This document shows, piece after piece, positions 1-10,588 of a DNA stretch of 64,000 nucleotides. A program made the position numbers and the translations under genes. The notes below the pieces were generated by a model. That model was not told where the DNA came from and made no database searches. It was given only the letters and a program-made list of their open reading frames with translations. The number at the start of each line of letters is the position of its first letter. Within the stretch, counting starts at the first letter, position 1. Source of the DNA: Shewanella loihica PV-4 (GTDB taxonomy: Bacteria; Pseudomonadota; Gammaproteobacteria; Enterobacterales; Shewanellaceae). The stretch spans positions 372,001-436,000 of the forward strand of contig NC_009092.1 of the NCBI RefSeq assembly GCF_000016065.1, given 5' to 3'.

Positions 1-639
1 ATCATGGCGGCTGAGCAGCGCCTGCTAAGCTTTCTGGCACAAAGGCATCCACTGACCCAAGCTTGGAGCCTGGATGATTGGCAGGTATTGAAGCGCAGTT
101 TGATAAGACAATCCCCAAGCCTGGCCCACGACACCTCGGCGGCGCGCCTGGTTACTCTGGAGCAGGGGCTGATAACCCTAGGTTACGCTAAGACGCAGGC
201 GGGCGAGGCGGCGCAGCAGGCCCTGGCCTACTTTGTCGAGCAGCGCTCCGACTTTACCGTCGCGCCCGAGGTGATCGCCAAGCTCACTCGTCTGGCACGG
301 CACTATCCCTTGATTGGCATCACCAACGGCAATGTCGATGCTCAGCGGATTGGGCTGGGTGAGGTGCTGGAGTTCGTCCTGCATCCCGGCAATGGCACTC
401 GCATGAAGCCCTATCCCGATATGTTCTATCAGGCCTGTCAACGGCTGGATATCGGCTGTCATGAGCTCTTGCACCTTGGTGACAGCTTTAAGGCCGACGT
501 TCAGGGGGCTCGCCGCGCGGGTTGCCAGGCTGCCTGGCTGAATCCGGCGGTTGGAAGGGAACCACAGCTAATTTCTGAGGGGCAACTACCCCATATGACC
601 TGCAGCGATCTTGACGATCTGCTGGCCCTTATCGACTAA
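1..639 (+). CDS. yigB: HAD-superfamily phosphatase, YigB-like (5' end outside window)
   Basis: The frame is open from the first base, so the true start and the N-terminal nucleophile motif (DxDxT) lie upstream of the window. What remains shows the later HAD motifs: ITNGN (motif II), a lysine in MKPYPDMF (motif III) and LGDSFKADVQGARRAG (motif IV, acidic Mg2+ ligands). This arrangement matches YigB-type flavin mononucleotide/sugar-phosphate phosphatases of the cytosol. The substrate cannot be read from the sequence. It stands upstream of, and separate from, the HupE gene. The YigB assignment rests on overall similarity of the visible part, and another subfamily I HAD hydrolase is possible. Confidence 0.75.
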   Translation: MMAAEQRLLSFLAQRHPLTQAWSLDDWQVLKRSLIRQSPSLAHDTSAARLVTLEQGLITLGYAKTQAGEAAQQALAYFVEQRSDFTVAPEVIAKLTRLARHYPLIGITNGNVDAQRIGLGEVLEFVLHPGNGTRMKPYPDMFYQACQRLDIGCHELLHLGDSFKADVQGARRAGCQAAWLNPAVGREPQLISEGQLPHMTCSDLDDLLALID

Positions 640-740
640 GCTTGTCAGTCACTTATTTGCACTTTTCGGCTAACCATCACAGTCAGTTAACCTTCTTTCC
701 TCTATTGTCGGTGCTCATATTTCAAGGATAGAGAGGACTT

Positions 741-1316
741 ATGCGTACAAGGTTACTTCCCCTGTTGCTGCTGGCGTGGACTACGCCCGTATTCGCCCAT
801 GGGATCACCCATGGTGCGGGCTTCATGACCGGCTTTAATCATCCGGTGCTCGGTTTCGATCACCTGCTGGCCATGCTGAGTGTGGGCCTGTTGAGCACCC
901 AGTTGGGTGGGCGGGCGATCTGGACGGTACCGCTCGCCTTCATGGCCTTCATGTTGGTCGGTGGCATCCTTGGCCTCTATGGCGTGGCTTTACCTTGGGT
1001 TGAGCTGGGGATCGCCCTGTCGGTGTTGCTGCTTGGTCTGGCCATCGCCTTGGGTAGGCACATTCCGCTGCTGCTCGCCATGGGGTTTGTGGGGCTGTTT
1101 GCCATCTTTCACGGCCACGCCCACGGCGCCGAGATGCCGGCCTTAGCCAGCCCGGTGCTCTATGCGCTTGGCTTCCTCACGGGAACCGCTGTGATCCATC
1201 TGCTAGGCGTGGCGCTCGGCATCATAATGCAGCAGCTGAGCCATAAGCTGCCGCTGCTGCGTCTCAGTGGCGGCGTGATCGCCTTGGTCGGTGGTTATCT
1301 GATTGTCGGCGCCTAG
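741..1316 (+). CDS. HupE/UreJ family metal permease
   Basis: A 191-residue integral membrane protein with a cleavable-looking N-terminus ending in PVFAHG, followed by about six hydrophobic segments. It carries the two family hallmarks: HPxxGxDH (HPVLGFDH, near residue 35) and the FHGHAHGAE histidine/acidic cluster near residue 130. HupE/UreJ proteins import nickel or cobalt across the inner membrane and usually sit beside hydrogenase or urease genes. None is present here, so this is an orphan copy and the metal is uncertain. The start is supported by an AGAGAGG sequence just upstream. A GC-rich hairpin follows the stop codon. Confidence 0.88.
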   Translation: MRTRLLPLLLLAWTTPVFAHGITHGAGFMTGFNHPVLGFDHLLAMLSVGLLSTQLGGRAIWTVPLAFMAFMLVGGILGLYGVALPWVELGIALSVLLLGLAIALGRHIPLLLAMGFVGLFAIFHGHAHGAEMPALASPVLYALGFLTGTAVIHLLGVALGIIMQQLSHKLPLLRLSGGVIALVGGYLIVGA

Positions 1317-1331
1317 GCCGCCGATTGGATA

Positions 1332-1360
1332 GGGGCGCCGATTGCTGCGCCCCTTCTCTT
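1332..1360 (+). terminator. Putative terminator of the HupE gene
   Basis: GGGGCGC (1332-1338) pairs with GCGCCCC (1347-1353) across an 8-nt loop and is followed by the pyrimidine-rich run TTCTCTT. The T-run is imperfect, so termination may be incomplete. Confidence 0.6.
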
Positions 1361-1428
1361 GCTAAGTGATAGATAACTAAGCTTTAAATAGCTAATTGTT
1401 GAATGGCTATGTTTTAAAAAGCTATGTT

Positions 1429-2145
1429 TTAAATCGCCAGGGTCTTAGGGAAGAGGATGTTGTTCTCGATATGTATGTGTTGCTGCAGATCGGCAACAAA
1501 TTCTTTCAGGGTGGCATAGCAGATACGCCAGGTGGTGCAGGCGTGGGGCGGCGGCGTGAAGTCGTTGGTGAGGGCTCTCAGGCGCTCGACAATCTCGCTG
1601 GCCTCATCGTGCTCATGCTCCATGGCATTGATGGGGTTGCCTATGTGACCGAAACAGCCACTCACCTGTTCGCCCGCAGCCATGGCGCGGATGGCGGGGA
1701 AGAGGATCTGCTCCTCCTTCATCAGGTGGGGCATGAGATCTTCTATCAGGGCACGAACCCAGCCGGCAAAGGGCTTTATCTCGTCATAATGCTCACCGTG
1801 GGCGCGCACCATCTTCTGGCTATATTCGATAAGCAGTGGCGCCTTCTCACGCACATAGTCGTGGTGAGTCGCCTCGATATAGTCGATCAGCTCGCTTAAG
1901 GGTAACTGATTCAGGCTATCCTCTTGCATCCCTTCGGCCTTCACGGCCTGGAGCGCCGCCTCTACCTCCACCAGGGCGATGCCCGCCCGATCACAGGCCT
2001 TTACCAGGGTGCGCTTGCCGCCGCAGCAGAAATCGATACCAAATTGGCTGAAGACGTGGGCGCGTCGAAAGTCGCCGGCCACTAGGCTGCCAACTGTCTC
2101 TTCGGCAAATTCTGAGGCCAATGGGGAGTGTGTAGATAAAGACAT
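1429..2145 (-). CDS. ytfE: Iron-sulfur cluster repair di-iron protein YtfE/RIC
   Basis: A 238-residue cytosolic protein with the ScdA-type N-terminal domain (IDFCCGGKRTL around residue 36) and a C-terminal hemerythrin-like four-helix domain supplying His/Glu iron ligands (HHDYVR, HGEHYDE, LMKEEQILFP, MEHEHDEA, HIHIENNILFP). RIC proteins restore iron-sulfur clusters damaged by nitric oxide or oxidants. It is transcribed alone toward the HupE terminator. A half-site resembling the NsrR nitric-oxide-sensor operator lies just upstream of the ATG, which would fit the family's usual regulation. Confidence 0.93.
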   Translation of the reverse strand: MSLSTHSPLASEFAEETVGSLVAGDFRRAHVFSQFGIDFCCGGKRTLVKACDRAGIALVEVEAALQAVKAEGMQEDSLNQLPLSELIDYIEATHHDYVREKAPLLIEYSQKMVRAHGEHYDEIKPFAGWVRALIEDLMPHLMKEEQILFPAIRAMAAGEQVSGCFGHIGNPINAMEHEHDEASEIVERLRALTNDFTPPPHACTTWRICYATLKEFVADLQQHIHIENNILFPKTLAI

Positions 2146-2161
2146 GGTGACTCCAATTCAA

Positions 2162-2172
2162 AAGCTGTATTT
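2162..2172. promoter_or_regulatory. Possible NsrR half-site upstream of ytfE
   Basis: AAGCTGTATTT differs at one position from the NsrR half-site AAGATGYATTT and lies 17-27 bp before the ytfE start codon. The expected mirror half is poorly matched. Assignment is by resemblance and by the known regulation of ytfE homologues. Confidence 0.3.
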
Positions 2173-2352
2173 TATAAGTGTGTTTAGATGGTAGAGAGGT
2201 TACCGGGTAAATTCAACGTAAACTTGAGTGTTTTACTCGGGATTGTTGGTTTAGTTGAGGCAGATCATGATTTACACGTTAAGCCGTGGGCCTAAGGTGA
2301 GGGATTGATTGCAGAGTTGTGTGGCTGAGAGGGGAATGAAGCGGCTTAAAGC

Positions 2353-2393
2353 AAAACGGGCCCACCATCGCTGGCGAGCCCGTTCAATACAGC
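2353..2393 (-). terminator. Terminator of the prmA-dusB-fis operon
   Basis: Read on the minus strand, AACGGGC pairs with GCCCGTT across a 16-nt GC-rich loop and is followed by TTGCTTTAA. It lies immediately after the fis stop codon. Confidence 0.65.
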
Positions 2394-2407
2394 TGACTAA
2401 GAAAGTC

Positions 2408-3699
<1,292 letters not shown>

Positions 3700-3850
3700 T
3701 AATCATCACACCTTGCGCTTCAAAGGGGCGCTATAGTACGCCTTTTTCAAGCCTGTGAAAAGGTCAATAAATGACCTGAGAGCAACTTTTTTGCTTGACT
3801 TTTGCGAGGTGAGAAGTCTGTGGCGGCCTTGCGGCCGCTGGCTTTTACCC

Positions 3851-4732
3851 CTATTTGCGTCTGCCTGTCAAGCGGCTCCAATCCTCTTTGTGAACTGGTG
3901 CGTCCATGTCAAACCACTGGGCATAATGCTGGCTGATCTCGTCGGCCTGTTCCTTTAACAGGCCTGAGAGTGCCAGCAGGCCACCGGGCTGTACTTTCTC
4001 GGCGATGAGCGGTGCCAGTTCGCGCAGCGGGCCGGCAAGAATGTTGGCCACCAGAACCTCTGCCTTAAGATCGGCAGGCTGGTCTTCTGGCAGATACAGG
4101 TCGAGCTTGTCGGCCACCTGGTTGCGCTCGGCATTGGCCTTAGAGGCATCGATCGCCTGGTAGTCGATGTCTATACCTGTGACCTTGGCGGCGCCCAGCT
4201 TGAGCGCTGCGACCGCGAGAATGCCTGAGCCGCAGCCAAAATCGATCGCTTCTTTACCTTGTAAGTCCAGGCCGTCTAACCACTCCAGGCACAGGGCGGT
4301 AGTAGGGTGGGTGCCGGTGCCGAATGCCAGGCCGGGATCCAGCATGACGTTGACCGCTTCTGGGTCGGGCACTTCGCGCCAGCTTGGGCAGATCCATAGG
4401 CGACGACCAAATTGGATCGGGTGGAAGTTGTCCATCCACTCTCTTTCCCAGTCCTTGTCTTCGACCTGTTCTATCTTATGGCTAAAGTCGGCGCCTAAAT
4501 AAGGTTGCAGCTTGAGCATCTCCACTACGGGCGCCAGATCATAATCGGCCTCGAACAGGGCGGTGATCACTGTGTGGCTCCACAGCGGGGTCTCACCCAG
4601 GTTAGGCTCGTAGATTGGGGTGTCTTTACCATCTTCATAGGTGATCGACAGGGAACCCAGCTCCATCAGCATGTCGCTGAGCTGCTCGGCGTGTTGGTTA
4701 TCTGTGTCTATCTTTAACTGGATCCAGGCCAT
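3851..4732 (-). CDS. prmA: Ribosomal protein L11 methyltransferase
   Basis: A 293-residue SAM-dependent enzyme that trimethylates L11. The N-terminal L11-recognition domain (residues 1-55) is followed by the class I methyltransferase fold with the SAM-binding motif [18 protein letters not shown] (about residue 165) and the post-I acidic residue in GIDIDYQA. The motif VANILAGPL corresponds to the NPPF-like motif IV. It heads the operon with dusB and fis, separated from dusB by about 150 bp, and is divergent from the fumarate reductase operon. Confidence 0.97.
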
Positions 4733-5078
4733 GGGATCTTCTCTCTAAGGTCAATAATGGCCCTATTGTAAACCAAGCCTAAGGCAAAGGCCGAGGAATC
4801 TGTTCCGAAACTGAGATTTGGGGGATTTAGCATCTAAATTCAATCGGTTATTTTGACTTGTTTGTGGTTGATTGTGTTGTTTGAAATAAGTATTTAAATT
4901 ACTGATTACTATTGGTTAATTGGTTTTACCTTTGTTTCGTTGTGGGCGGATTGTTTGTGATCGACGTCAAATGTTCCACCTTAGCAGGGTGAGGTGTCTC
5001 ACGCTTTTCAGCTGTCCGTATAGGCAGCTAAAAACTTGTTGGTATGGTGTAGATCCCGACACTAGGCGCAGAAAGATC
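4733..5078. other. Divergent control region prmA / fumarate reductase
   Basis: This 346-bp AT-rich region separates the prmA and frd starts and must carry both promoters. It contains one good CRP/FNR-like palindrome, described separately. An open frame runs into the frd cytochrome gene from upstream here, but it has no ribosome-binding site and no hydrophobic or family-like character, so I treat it as untranslated. Confidence 0.6.
4956..4971 (+). promoter_or_regulatory. CRP/FNR-like site upstream of the frd operon
   Basis: TGTGA-TCGACG-TCAAA matches the CRP consensus TGTGA-N6-TCACA at nine of ten informative bases, and the FNR core TTGA-N6-TCAA at seven of eight. It lies about 110 bp before the first cytochrome start. 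Shewanella anaerobic respiration genes, including fumarate reductase, are known to depend mainly on CRP. Confidence 0.5.
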
Positions 5079-5801
5079 ATGAAGGTTAACAGCTTGCAGT
5101 ACCAACACACACATTACGCTGCTTTGGGCAGTCCCTGGTCCGCCAAGGCTGACAGAATACAGAGTGCCACCGGCATCTTATTGGGATGTTTTTTGCTGGC
5201 GCATCTGCACTTCGAGTCGAGCATTCTCTTCGGTAAAGAGACCTTCTATCACGTGGTGCAGTTCCTCGAAGGCGGCATGTTCAGCAGCACAGGCCATGGC
5301 ATGCCGATAGTGACCAAGGTGTTCTCTATCTTTATCATGCTGGTTGTGATGCTGCATGCGGCGGTGGCGCTGCGTCGCTTCCCGGCCCAGCTGGGGCAAT
5401 GGCGCGCGCTGCGTAATCACATGCAGGGGATCAAGCATAAAGACAGCCACGCCTGGTTCTGGCAGCTGGTGACAGGCTTCATCCTGTTCTTCCTGGCGCC
5501 GGTGCACATCTTTACCATGATCACCAACCCGGAGATCGGCCCCCATCTGTCGGCCGAGCGTGTCTATCATGCCAACGCCTGGTTGCTCTACGCCCTGTTG
5601 CTGCCCGCTGTGGTGGTGCACGCCATGATAGGCCTCTACCGCGTCGCGGTGAAGTGGGGGCTTATCCGTCACCGTAAGGGGCTGAGAAAGGCGATCAAGG
5701 TGTTGATCATCTATCTGATGACCCTGGGCATCTTGAGCCTCATCTCTTACATCATGATAGGCCGATCACTCGTCTTGCCAATTACGCCATTTGTGCCATA
5801 A
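5079..5801 (+). CDS. frdC: Fumarate reductase diheme cytochrome b subunit (first copy)
   Basis: A 240-residue membrane protein with five predicted helices. It resembles the Wolinella-type quinol:fumarate reductase anchor, which oxidises menaquinol and passes electrons through two hemes b to FrdB. Histidines at residues 44, 93, 143 and 181 fall at almost the same numbers as the four heme ligands known for the Wolinella protein (44, 93, 143, 182). I chose the ATG beginning MKVNSLQ because the upstream extension looks non-coding and the anchor normally starts shortly before the first helix. It is the first gene of the operon, followed 144 bp later by a paralogue. Confidence 0.88.
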   Translation: MKVNSLQYQHTHYAALGSPWSAKADRIQSATGILLGCFLLAHLHFESSILFGKETFYHVVQFLEGGMFSSTGHGMPIVTKVFSIFIMLVVMLHAAVALRRFPAQLGQWRALRNHMQGIKHKDSHAWFWQLVTGFILFFLAPVHIFTMITNPEIGPHLSAERVYHANAWLLYALLLPAVVVHAMIGLYRVAVKWGLIRHRKGLRKAIKVLIIYLMTLGILSLISYIMIGRSLVLPITPFVP

Positions 5802-5850
5802 CTGTGTAGGCGCGGGGTAGATTAGCAAATTATAAAATATCGGATTGTGT

Positions 5851-5866
5851 TTTGATCTATCTCACG
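5851..5866 (+). promoter_or_regulatory. CRP/FNR-like site between the two frdC genes
   Basis: TTTGA-TCTATC-TCACG matches CRP at eight of ten informative bases and FNR TTGA-N6-TCAA at seven of eight. It lies about 80 bp before the second cytochrome gene, in a gap unusually long for an operon, and could drive a separate transcript of frdC2-frdA-frdB. Confidence 0.42.
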
Positions 5867-5945
5867 GTTTCAGTTGGGTTTGTGAGCGACATTAAGGCTA
5901 GCTGTTCTTAAATCTGTTTGTCTCCCACTTTTCACAGGAGTGCCT

Positions 5946-6617
5946 ATGTCGCTGGCGAAGAAAAATAATAATGTAAGCGGTTGGCTCGACATGAGCCAGA
6001 GTGTCTCTGGCGTCATCTTGGCCTTGTTCCTCTGGACACATCTGGTGTTGGTCTCCTCCATCCTGTTGGGGGCCGATGCCATGACATTTGTGGCGCGAAC
6101 CATGGAGCTGAGCTTCCTCAGCGCCGATGGTCATGGTTATCCCTGGGTGGTGTCGGGCATCGCCATCCTAGTGGCGCTACTGGCGCTGATCCATGTATTG
6201 GTTGCCGTGCATAAGATGCCGCTGAATCTGCAACAGCAGCGGGCACTGCGCCAGCAGATGAGCGTGATCCACCATGATGATACCAAGCTGTGGGTGTGGC
6301 AGGCGATCACTGGCGTGGGGATCTTCCTGTTGCTGCCCGTGCATCTTTGGTTGATCGGCAGCGCGCCGGAAACCATAGGCCCTGTGGGTAGCGCCGACCG
6401 TATCTGGAACCAAGGGGTCTGGATGGTCTATCTGCCCTTGCTTCTGTGTGTCGAGTTACATGCCGCCATCGGCATCTATCGCGTGGCCATCAAGTGGGGC
6501 GCCAAGCGCGCCATCGACGCCCGCGCCCGAATTAAAAAAATAAAAACCATAGTGAGTGTGGTGTTTGTGGTGATAGGTCTGGCCTCTCTGCTTGCCTTCC
6601 TGCCCTACGCCAGCTAA
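5946..6617 (+). CDS. Fumarate reductase diheme cytochrome b subunit (second copy)
   Basis: A 223-residue five-helix membrane protein paralogous to the preceding gene. Shared landmarks include LPVHLWL versus APVHIFT, and ELHAAIGIYRVAIKWG versus VHAMIGLYRVAVKWG. The four putative heme-ligand histidines are kept (residues 32, 83, 133 and 172) with nearly the same spacing, so it should also bind two hemes. The ATG is placed after an AGGAG at 5936-5940; an in-frame GTG two codons earlier overlaps that site. It precedes frdA by 46 bp. Whether FrdAB pairs with one or both anchors cannot be told from sequence. Confidence 0.85.
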   Translation: MSLAKKNNNVSGWLDMSQSVSGVILALFLWTHLVLVSSILLGADAMTFVARTMELSFLSADGHGYPWVVSGIAILVALLALIHVLVAVHKMPLNLQQQRALRQQMSVIHHDDTKLWVWQAITGVGIFLLLPVHLWLIGSAPETIGPVGSADRIWNQGVWMVYLPLLLCVELHAAIGIYRVAIKWGAKRAIDARARIKKIKTIVSVVFVVIGLASLLAFLPYAS

Positions 6618-6663
6618 CCCATTAGACGCTAATTTGATCTCTTATCCCTCGTAAGGAGCAAGT

Positions 6664-8670
6664 GTGAAACTGATATATACCGATTCTTTAGTCGTGGGCG
6701 CCGGACTGGCGGGACTAAGGGTCGCCATCGCCTCGAAGGAACGCGGCCTGGATACCCTGGTGCTGTCACTGATCCCCGCCAAGCGTTCCCATTCGGCAGC
6801 TGCCCAGGGCGGCATGCAGGCCAGTTTGGGCAATACCGTCAAAGGCATGGGAGACGATGAAGACGTACATTTCCAAGATACGGTAAAGGGATCGGACTGG
6901 GGCTGTGATCAGGAAGTGGCACGTATGTTTGCTCATTGTGCCCCCAAGGCGGTGCGTGAACTGGCAAACTGGGGCGTGCCTTGGACGCGGGTCACCAAGG
7001 GGCCGCGTCAGGTGGTGGTAAACGCCGAGAAGGTCACCATCGAAGAGGCCGAGGAGGCCCATGGCCTGATCAACGCACGCGACTTCGGCGGCACCAAGAA
7101 GTGGCGTACCTGCTATACCGCTGATGGTACCGGCCACTCGCTACTCTACGCCGTGGACAATAAGGCGATCTCTCTCGATATTCCGGTACATGAAAGGGTG
7201 GAGGCGCTGGCGCTGATCCACGATGGCAAGCGTTGCCATGGGGTGGTGGCCAGATGCCTGATCACCGGTGAGCTGCGTGCCTATGTGGCCAAGTCCACCA
7301 CGATCGCCACCGGCGGCTATGGCCGTATCTATGAGGTCTCCACCAATGCGATCATCTGCGAGGGAATAGGCCAGGCGTTGGCGCTGGAAACCGGCGTGGC
7401 GACCCTGGGTAACATGGAGGCGGTGCAGTTCCACCCGACGGCGATTGTGCCCGTGGGGATTCTGACTACCGAAGGTTGCCGCGGTGACGGTGGCCTGCTC
7501 AGAGACAAAGATGGCCACCGTTTCATGCCCGATTATGAGCCGGAGAAGAAGGAGCTGGCCTCGCGCGACGTAGTATCGCGCCGCATGACTGAACATATGC
7601 GCAAGGGTAAGGGGGTTGACAGCCCCTATGGGCCGCACCTATGGCTCGATATCACCCTGCTCGGTCGCAAGCATGTGGAGACCAACCTGCGTGAGGTGAA
7701 GGAGATCTGTGAGAACTTCCTCGGCATAGATCCCGCGGAAGATTGGATCCCTGTGCGTCCGACCCAGCACTACTCCATGGGCGGTATACGTACCGATGCC
7801 AAGGGGCAGAGTCCACAGCTAAAAGGGCTGTTCAGTGTGGGTGAGGCGGCCTGTTGGGACATGCATGGCTTTAACCGCCTGGGGGGCAACTCGCTGGCGG
7901 AAACCGTGGTGGGTGGCATGATCATCGGCAAGTATGTGGCCGACTTCTGTGAAGAGAACACCCTGGAGATAGACACCTCGCTGGCCGAACGCTTCGTGGC
8001 TCAGGTGCGCGATGAGATAGATGGCTTGGTCGAGGGGCAGGGCAGTGAGTCTGCCTATGAGCTTAAGCGCGAGATGCAGCGCATCATGATGGACTATGTG
8101 GGCATCTTCCGTAATGGCCCTGAGCTGAGCAAGGCGGTCGAGGAGCTAGAGGCTCTGCTGATCCGCTCGCGTAACTTGGGCCTTAAGTGCAAGAAGCGCC
8201 ATGCTAACCCAGAGCTGGTAGAGGCGCTGAGAGTCAAGCGTATGCTTAAGGTGGCGTTAACGGTTGCCTGCGGCGCCGAGGCGCGCACCGAGAGTCGCGG
8301 CGCCCACGCCCGTGAAGATTATCCACAGCGTAACGATAAAGAGTGGCTCAACCGCACGCTCTCCTCCTGGCCGAGCGTGGATGCCACCCGTCCTCAGTTG
8401 GACTACGAACAGCTGGATGTGATGAAGATGGAGCTGCCACCTGGCTATCGCGGCTATGGTATCAACAACGCGATTGCGCATCCGGACACAGAGAAGCGTG
8501 AGAAACAGATCGTCGAGATCTTGAGTAACCTGGGCGAAGATGCCGATCGCCATGAGCGCCAACACGCGCTGATGCCGTTCGAGGTGCCAGAATCCCTTAG
8601 AGAGAAGAATGAGCGTTTGCATGATAAGCCGCTCGGAAACAGACAGCAGCTTGGAGAAGAAAGCAAATGA
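6664..8670 (+). CDS. frdA: Fumarate reductase flavoprotein subunit
   Basis: A 668-residue catalytic subunit, close to the Wolinella FrdA length. The N-terminal dinucleotide fold ([19 protein letters not shown], residue 10) and the HSAAAQGGM motif with the histidine that carries covalent FAD are present. The capping-domain substrate region follows, and [21 protein letters not shown] and [10 protein letters not shown] are visible active-site segments. It reduces fumarate to succinate on the cytoplasmic face of the inner membrane. The GTG start is preceded by TAAGGAG. The last four bases overlap frdB (ATGA), indicating translational coupling. Confidence 0.95.
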   Translation: MKLIYTDSLVVGAGLAGLRVAIASKERGLDTLVLSLIPAKRSHSAAAQGGMQASLGNTVKGMGDDEDVHFQDTVKGSDWGCDQEVARMFAHCAPKAVRELANWGVPWTRVTKGPRQVVVNAEKVTIEEAEEAHGLINARDFGGTKKWRTCYTADGTGHSLLYAVDNKAISLDIPVHERVEALALIHDGKRCHGVVARCLITGELRAYVAKSTTIATGGYGRIYEVSTNAIICEGIGQALALETGVATLGNMEAVQFHPTAIVPVGILTTEGCRGDGGLLRDKDGHRFMPDYEPEKKELASRDVVSRRMTEHMRKGKGVDSPYGPHLWLDITLLGRKHVETNLREVKEICENFLGIDPAEDWIPVRPTQHYSMGGIRTDAKGQSPQLKGLFSVGEAACWDMHGFNRLGGNSLAETVVGGMIIGKYVADFCEENTLEIDTSLAERFVAQVRDEIDGLVEGQGSESAYELKREMQRIMMDYVGIFRNGPELSKAVEELEALLIRSRNLGLKCKKRHANPELVEALRVKRMLKVALTVACGAEARTESRGAHAREDYPQRNDKEWLNRTLSSWPSVDATRPQLDYEQLDVMKMELPPGYRGYGINNAIAHPDTEKREKQIVEILSNLGEDADRHERQHALMPFEVPESLREKNERLHDKPLGNRQQLGEESK

Positions 8671-9398
8671 GTCAGGGTCGTACACTAACCTTTAATATCT
8701 TCCGTTATGATCCTCAGATGCCGGACGATAAGCCCAAGATGGTCAAGTATCAGCTGGAAGAGGCGCCGGGCATGACGGTGTTTATTGCGCTGAACATGCT
8801 GCGTGAGCAGCAGGATCCGTCACTGCAGTTCGATTTCGTCTGCCGCGCCGGGATCTGCGGTAGCTGCGCCATGGTGATCAACGGTTATCCCACCTTGGCC
8901 TGTCGCACCCTGACCAGCAAGTATCCTAAGGGGGATATCACCCTGATGCCGCTGCCGGGTTTCGAGCTGATTGGCGACCTGTCGGTCAACACGGGTAAGT
9001 TTATGCGCGAGCTGGCGGAGCGTCTCAAGCTGTGGCTGCATCCGAGAAACGATGAGGCGGACATTCACCGCATCGAGGCGCCCATGGATCCCGAGGAGGC
9101 GGCCAAGCTCTATGAGCTGGAGCGCTGCGTCGAATGTGGCGTGTGTGTCTCGGCCTGTGCCACCAAGCAGATGCGCGACACCTTCGTCGGCGCCGTGGGC
9201 ATGATGAAGATCGCTCGCTTCGAGCTCGACAGTCGCGATGCCCGTAGCGTGGAAGACTTCTATCACGTGATAGGCAATCAAGATGGGGTGTTCGGTTGCA
9301 TGACCCTGCTGGGCTGTCAGGACAACTGTCCTAAAGACCTGCCGCATATGCAGCAGATCGCCTATCTCAGACGTAAGATGGCGACCGCTTTGGTATAA
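8667..9398 (+). CDS. frdB: Fumarate reductase iron-sulfur subunit
   Basis: A 243-residue electron-transfer subunit with three cluster motifs: the plant-ferredoxin-type [2Fe-2S] site (CRAGICGSC ... C, residues 53-75), the [4Fe-4S] site [11 protein letters not shown] (about residue 154) and the remaining cysteines in [13 protein letters not shown] near residue 210 for the [3Fe-4S] and [4Fe-4S] clusters. It links FrdA to the cytochrome b anchor. The start overlaps the frdA stop, and a strong terminator follows. Confidence 0.95.
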   Translation: MSQGRTLTFNIFRYDPQMPDDKPKMVKYQLEEAPGMTVFIALNMLREQQDPSLQFDFVCRAGICGSCAMVINGYPTLACRTLTSKYPKGDITLMPLPGFELIGDLSVNTGKFMRELAERLKLWLHPRNDEADIHRIEAPMDPEEAAKLYELERCVECGVCVSACATKQMRDTFVGAVGMMKIARFELDSRDARSVEDFYHVIGNQDGVFGCMTLLGCQDNCPKDLPHMQQIAYLRRKMATALV

Positions 9399-9437
9399 GC
9401 CTATAACGCTTAGTCGATTGCACCATCCTTCACAAGA

Positions 9438-9462
9438 AGCCTGCCCGAGCAGGCTTTTTTAT
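9438..9462 (+). terminator. Terminator of the fumarate reductase operon
   Basis: AGCCTGC-CCGA-GCAGGCT is a perfect 7-bp stem followed by T6. It is a textbook intrinsic terminator 40 bp after frdB. Confidence 0.9.
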
Positions 9463-9589
9463 TGGCACCAAATCCACCACTTGGCTTACTTTTATCAAAA
9501 ATATTTTGATAAAAGTAAGGTTTTTAGCCAGTCTATGCTTAATAGAAATTCACTCAAAGAGAGTGCCGAACGCGGCGGGGAAACAGGCG

Positions 9590-10513
9590 ATGCAGGTCAA
9601 TGATCTATTGTTATTTGTAAGGGTCGCCGACTGCGGCAGCCTGAGCGGCGCGGCGGTGGAGTTGGAGATCTCCGCGGCGGTGGCCAGCGCCAGCCTGAAG
9701 CGGCTGGAGAAGGAGCTAGATACCGTGCTCTTCATCCGCAGCACCCGCAGCCTGAGGCTGACCGACGCCGGTGAGCGTTACCTCAGCTATTGTCGTCGGG
9801 CGCTGGAGGACCTGCGTCTCGGTGAGCAGGCGCTGGCCTGCGCCAAGTCGCAGATTGCCGGCAAGTTGAGTGTAGCCCTGCCGTCCGATGCCGGGCGTAA
9901 CTATATTCTGCCCTGGCTGGATCATCTGATGGACGAATATCCCAGGTTACAGCTGAGGCTGCATCTCGCCGACAGCCTGACCAACTTCTATCACGACAAG
10001 ATAGATGTTGCCCTGCGAAGCGGCACCCCAAAGGATTCTAGCCTGGTGGCCTTTAAGATCTGCTCGGCCCAGCGCATCCTGTGTGCCTCGCCCGAGTATA
10101 TTGCTGTCCATGGTCGCCCCGAAACCCTAAGCGATCTAGAGAAGCATAACTGCTTGTTTTTCATGTTAGATGAGAAGACCCACGACCAATGGTGTTTCTA
10201 TCGCGACGGTCAGAGTCACAGGGTGAGGGTGTCGGGCAATCGCACCTGTAACGACGCCGAAGTCGCCCGCAAGTGGGCGTTGGCGGGCAAGGGGATCGTC
10301 TACAAGTCATCCCTAGATCTGGCGGATGACCTGGCCAGCGGCGCCCTGGTGCCGCTACTGACCCAGTACAGCGGCGAGAGCGCCGATCTCTATCTTGTGT
10401 GCCCCGGGCGCCAACATGTGACGCCTCTGGTGCTGACCCTGAGGGAGCATCTGCGCCAGCGCTGCCAGCAGCGCGCCAAGCGCCTCGCCGCGGCTTTTAC
10501 TCAGCAGGCATAA
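9590..10513 (+). CDS. LysR-family transcriptional regulator
   Basis: A 307-residue regulator. The winged helix-turn-helix lies at residues 1-60 (LLLFVRVADCGSLSGAA ... SASLKRLEKELDTVLFIRSTRSLRLTDAG), followed by a periplasmic-binding-like effector domain. I start it at the ATG of MQVNDLLLF because family members begin a few residues before this helix; an earlier in-frame start would add 28 residues with no family similarity. The overall pattern is of the CrgA/DsdC-like subgroup common in proteobacteria. It stands alone between two terminators. Its ligand and targets are unknown. Confidence 0.87.
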   Translation: MQVNDLLLFVRVADCGSLSGAAVELEISAAVASASLKRLEKELDTVLFIRSTRSLRLTDAGERYLSYCRRALEDLRLGEQALACAKSQIAGKLSVALPSDAGRNYILPWLDHLMDEYPRLQLRLHLADSLTNFYHDKIDVALRSGTPKDSSLVAFKICSAQRILCASPEYIAVHGRPETLSDLEKHNCLFFMLDEKTHDQWCFYRDGQSHRVRVSGNRTCNDAEVARKWALAGKGIVYKSSLDLADDLASGALVPLLTQYSGESADLYLVCPGRQHVTPLVLTLREHLRQRCQQRAKRLAAAFTQQA

Positions 10514-10540
10514 AAAAAGCCGCATCTTTGCGGCTTTTTT
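10512..10540. terminator. Bidirectional terminator between the LysR gene and rho
   Basis: AAAAAGCCGCA-TCTT-TGCGGCTTTTTT forms a stem with A-runs and T-runs on both flanks, so it can stop transcription of the LysR gene (plus) and of rho (minus), which converge here. Confidence 0.88.
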
Positions 10541-10588
10541 ATCGATAACATTTTAAGACTAATATTAGGACTTTTATTAAGACTTATA

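Noticed and set aside
1396..1899. A long plus-strand reading frame opposite ytfE
   Set aside because: Antisense shadow of a well-recognised gene. The same reasoning removes the other long antisense frames, for example those opposite sirA, nosD and priA.
4920..5078. N-terminal extension of the first frdC cytochrome
   Set aside because: It has no ribosome site, contains the CRP-like palindrome and is unlike any anchor N-terminus; the internal ATG is preferred.
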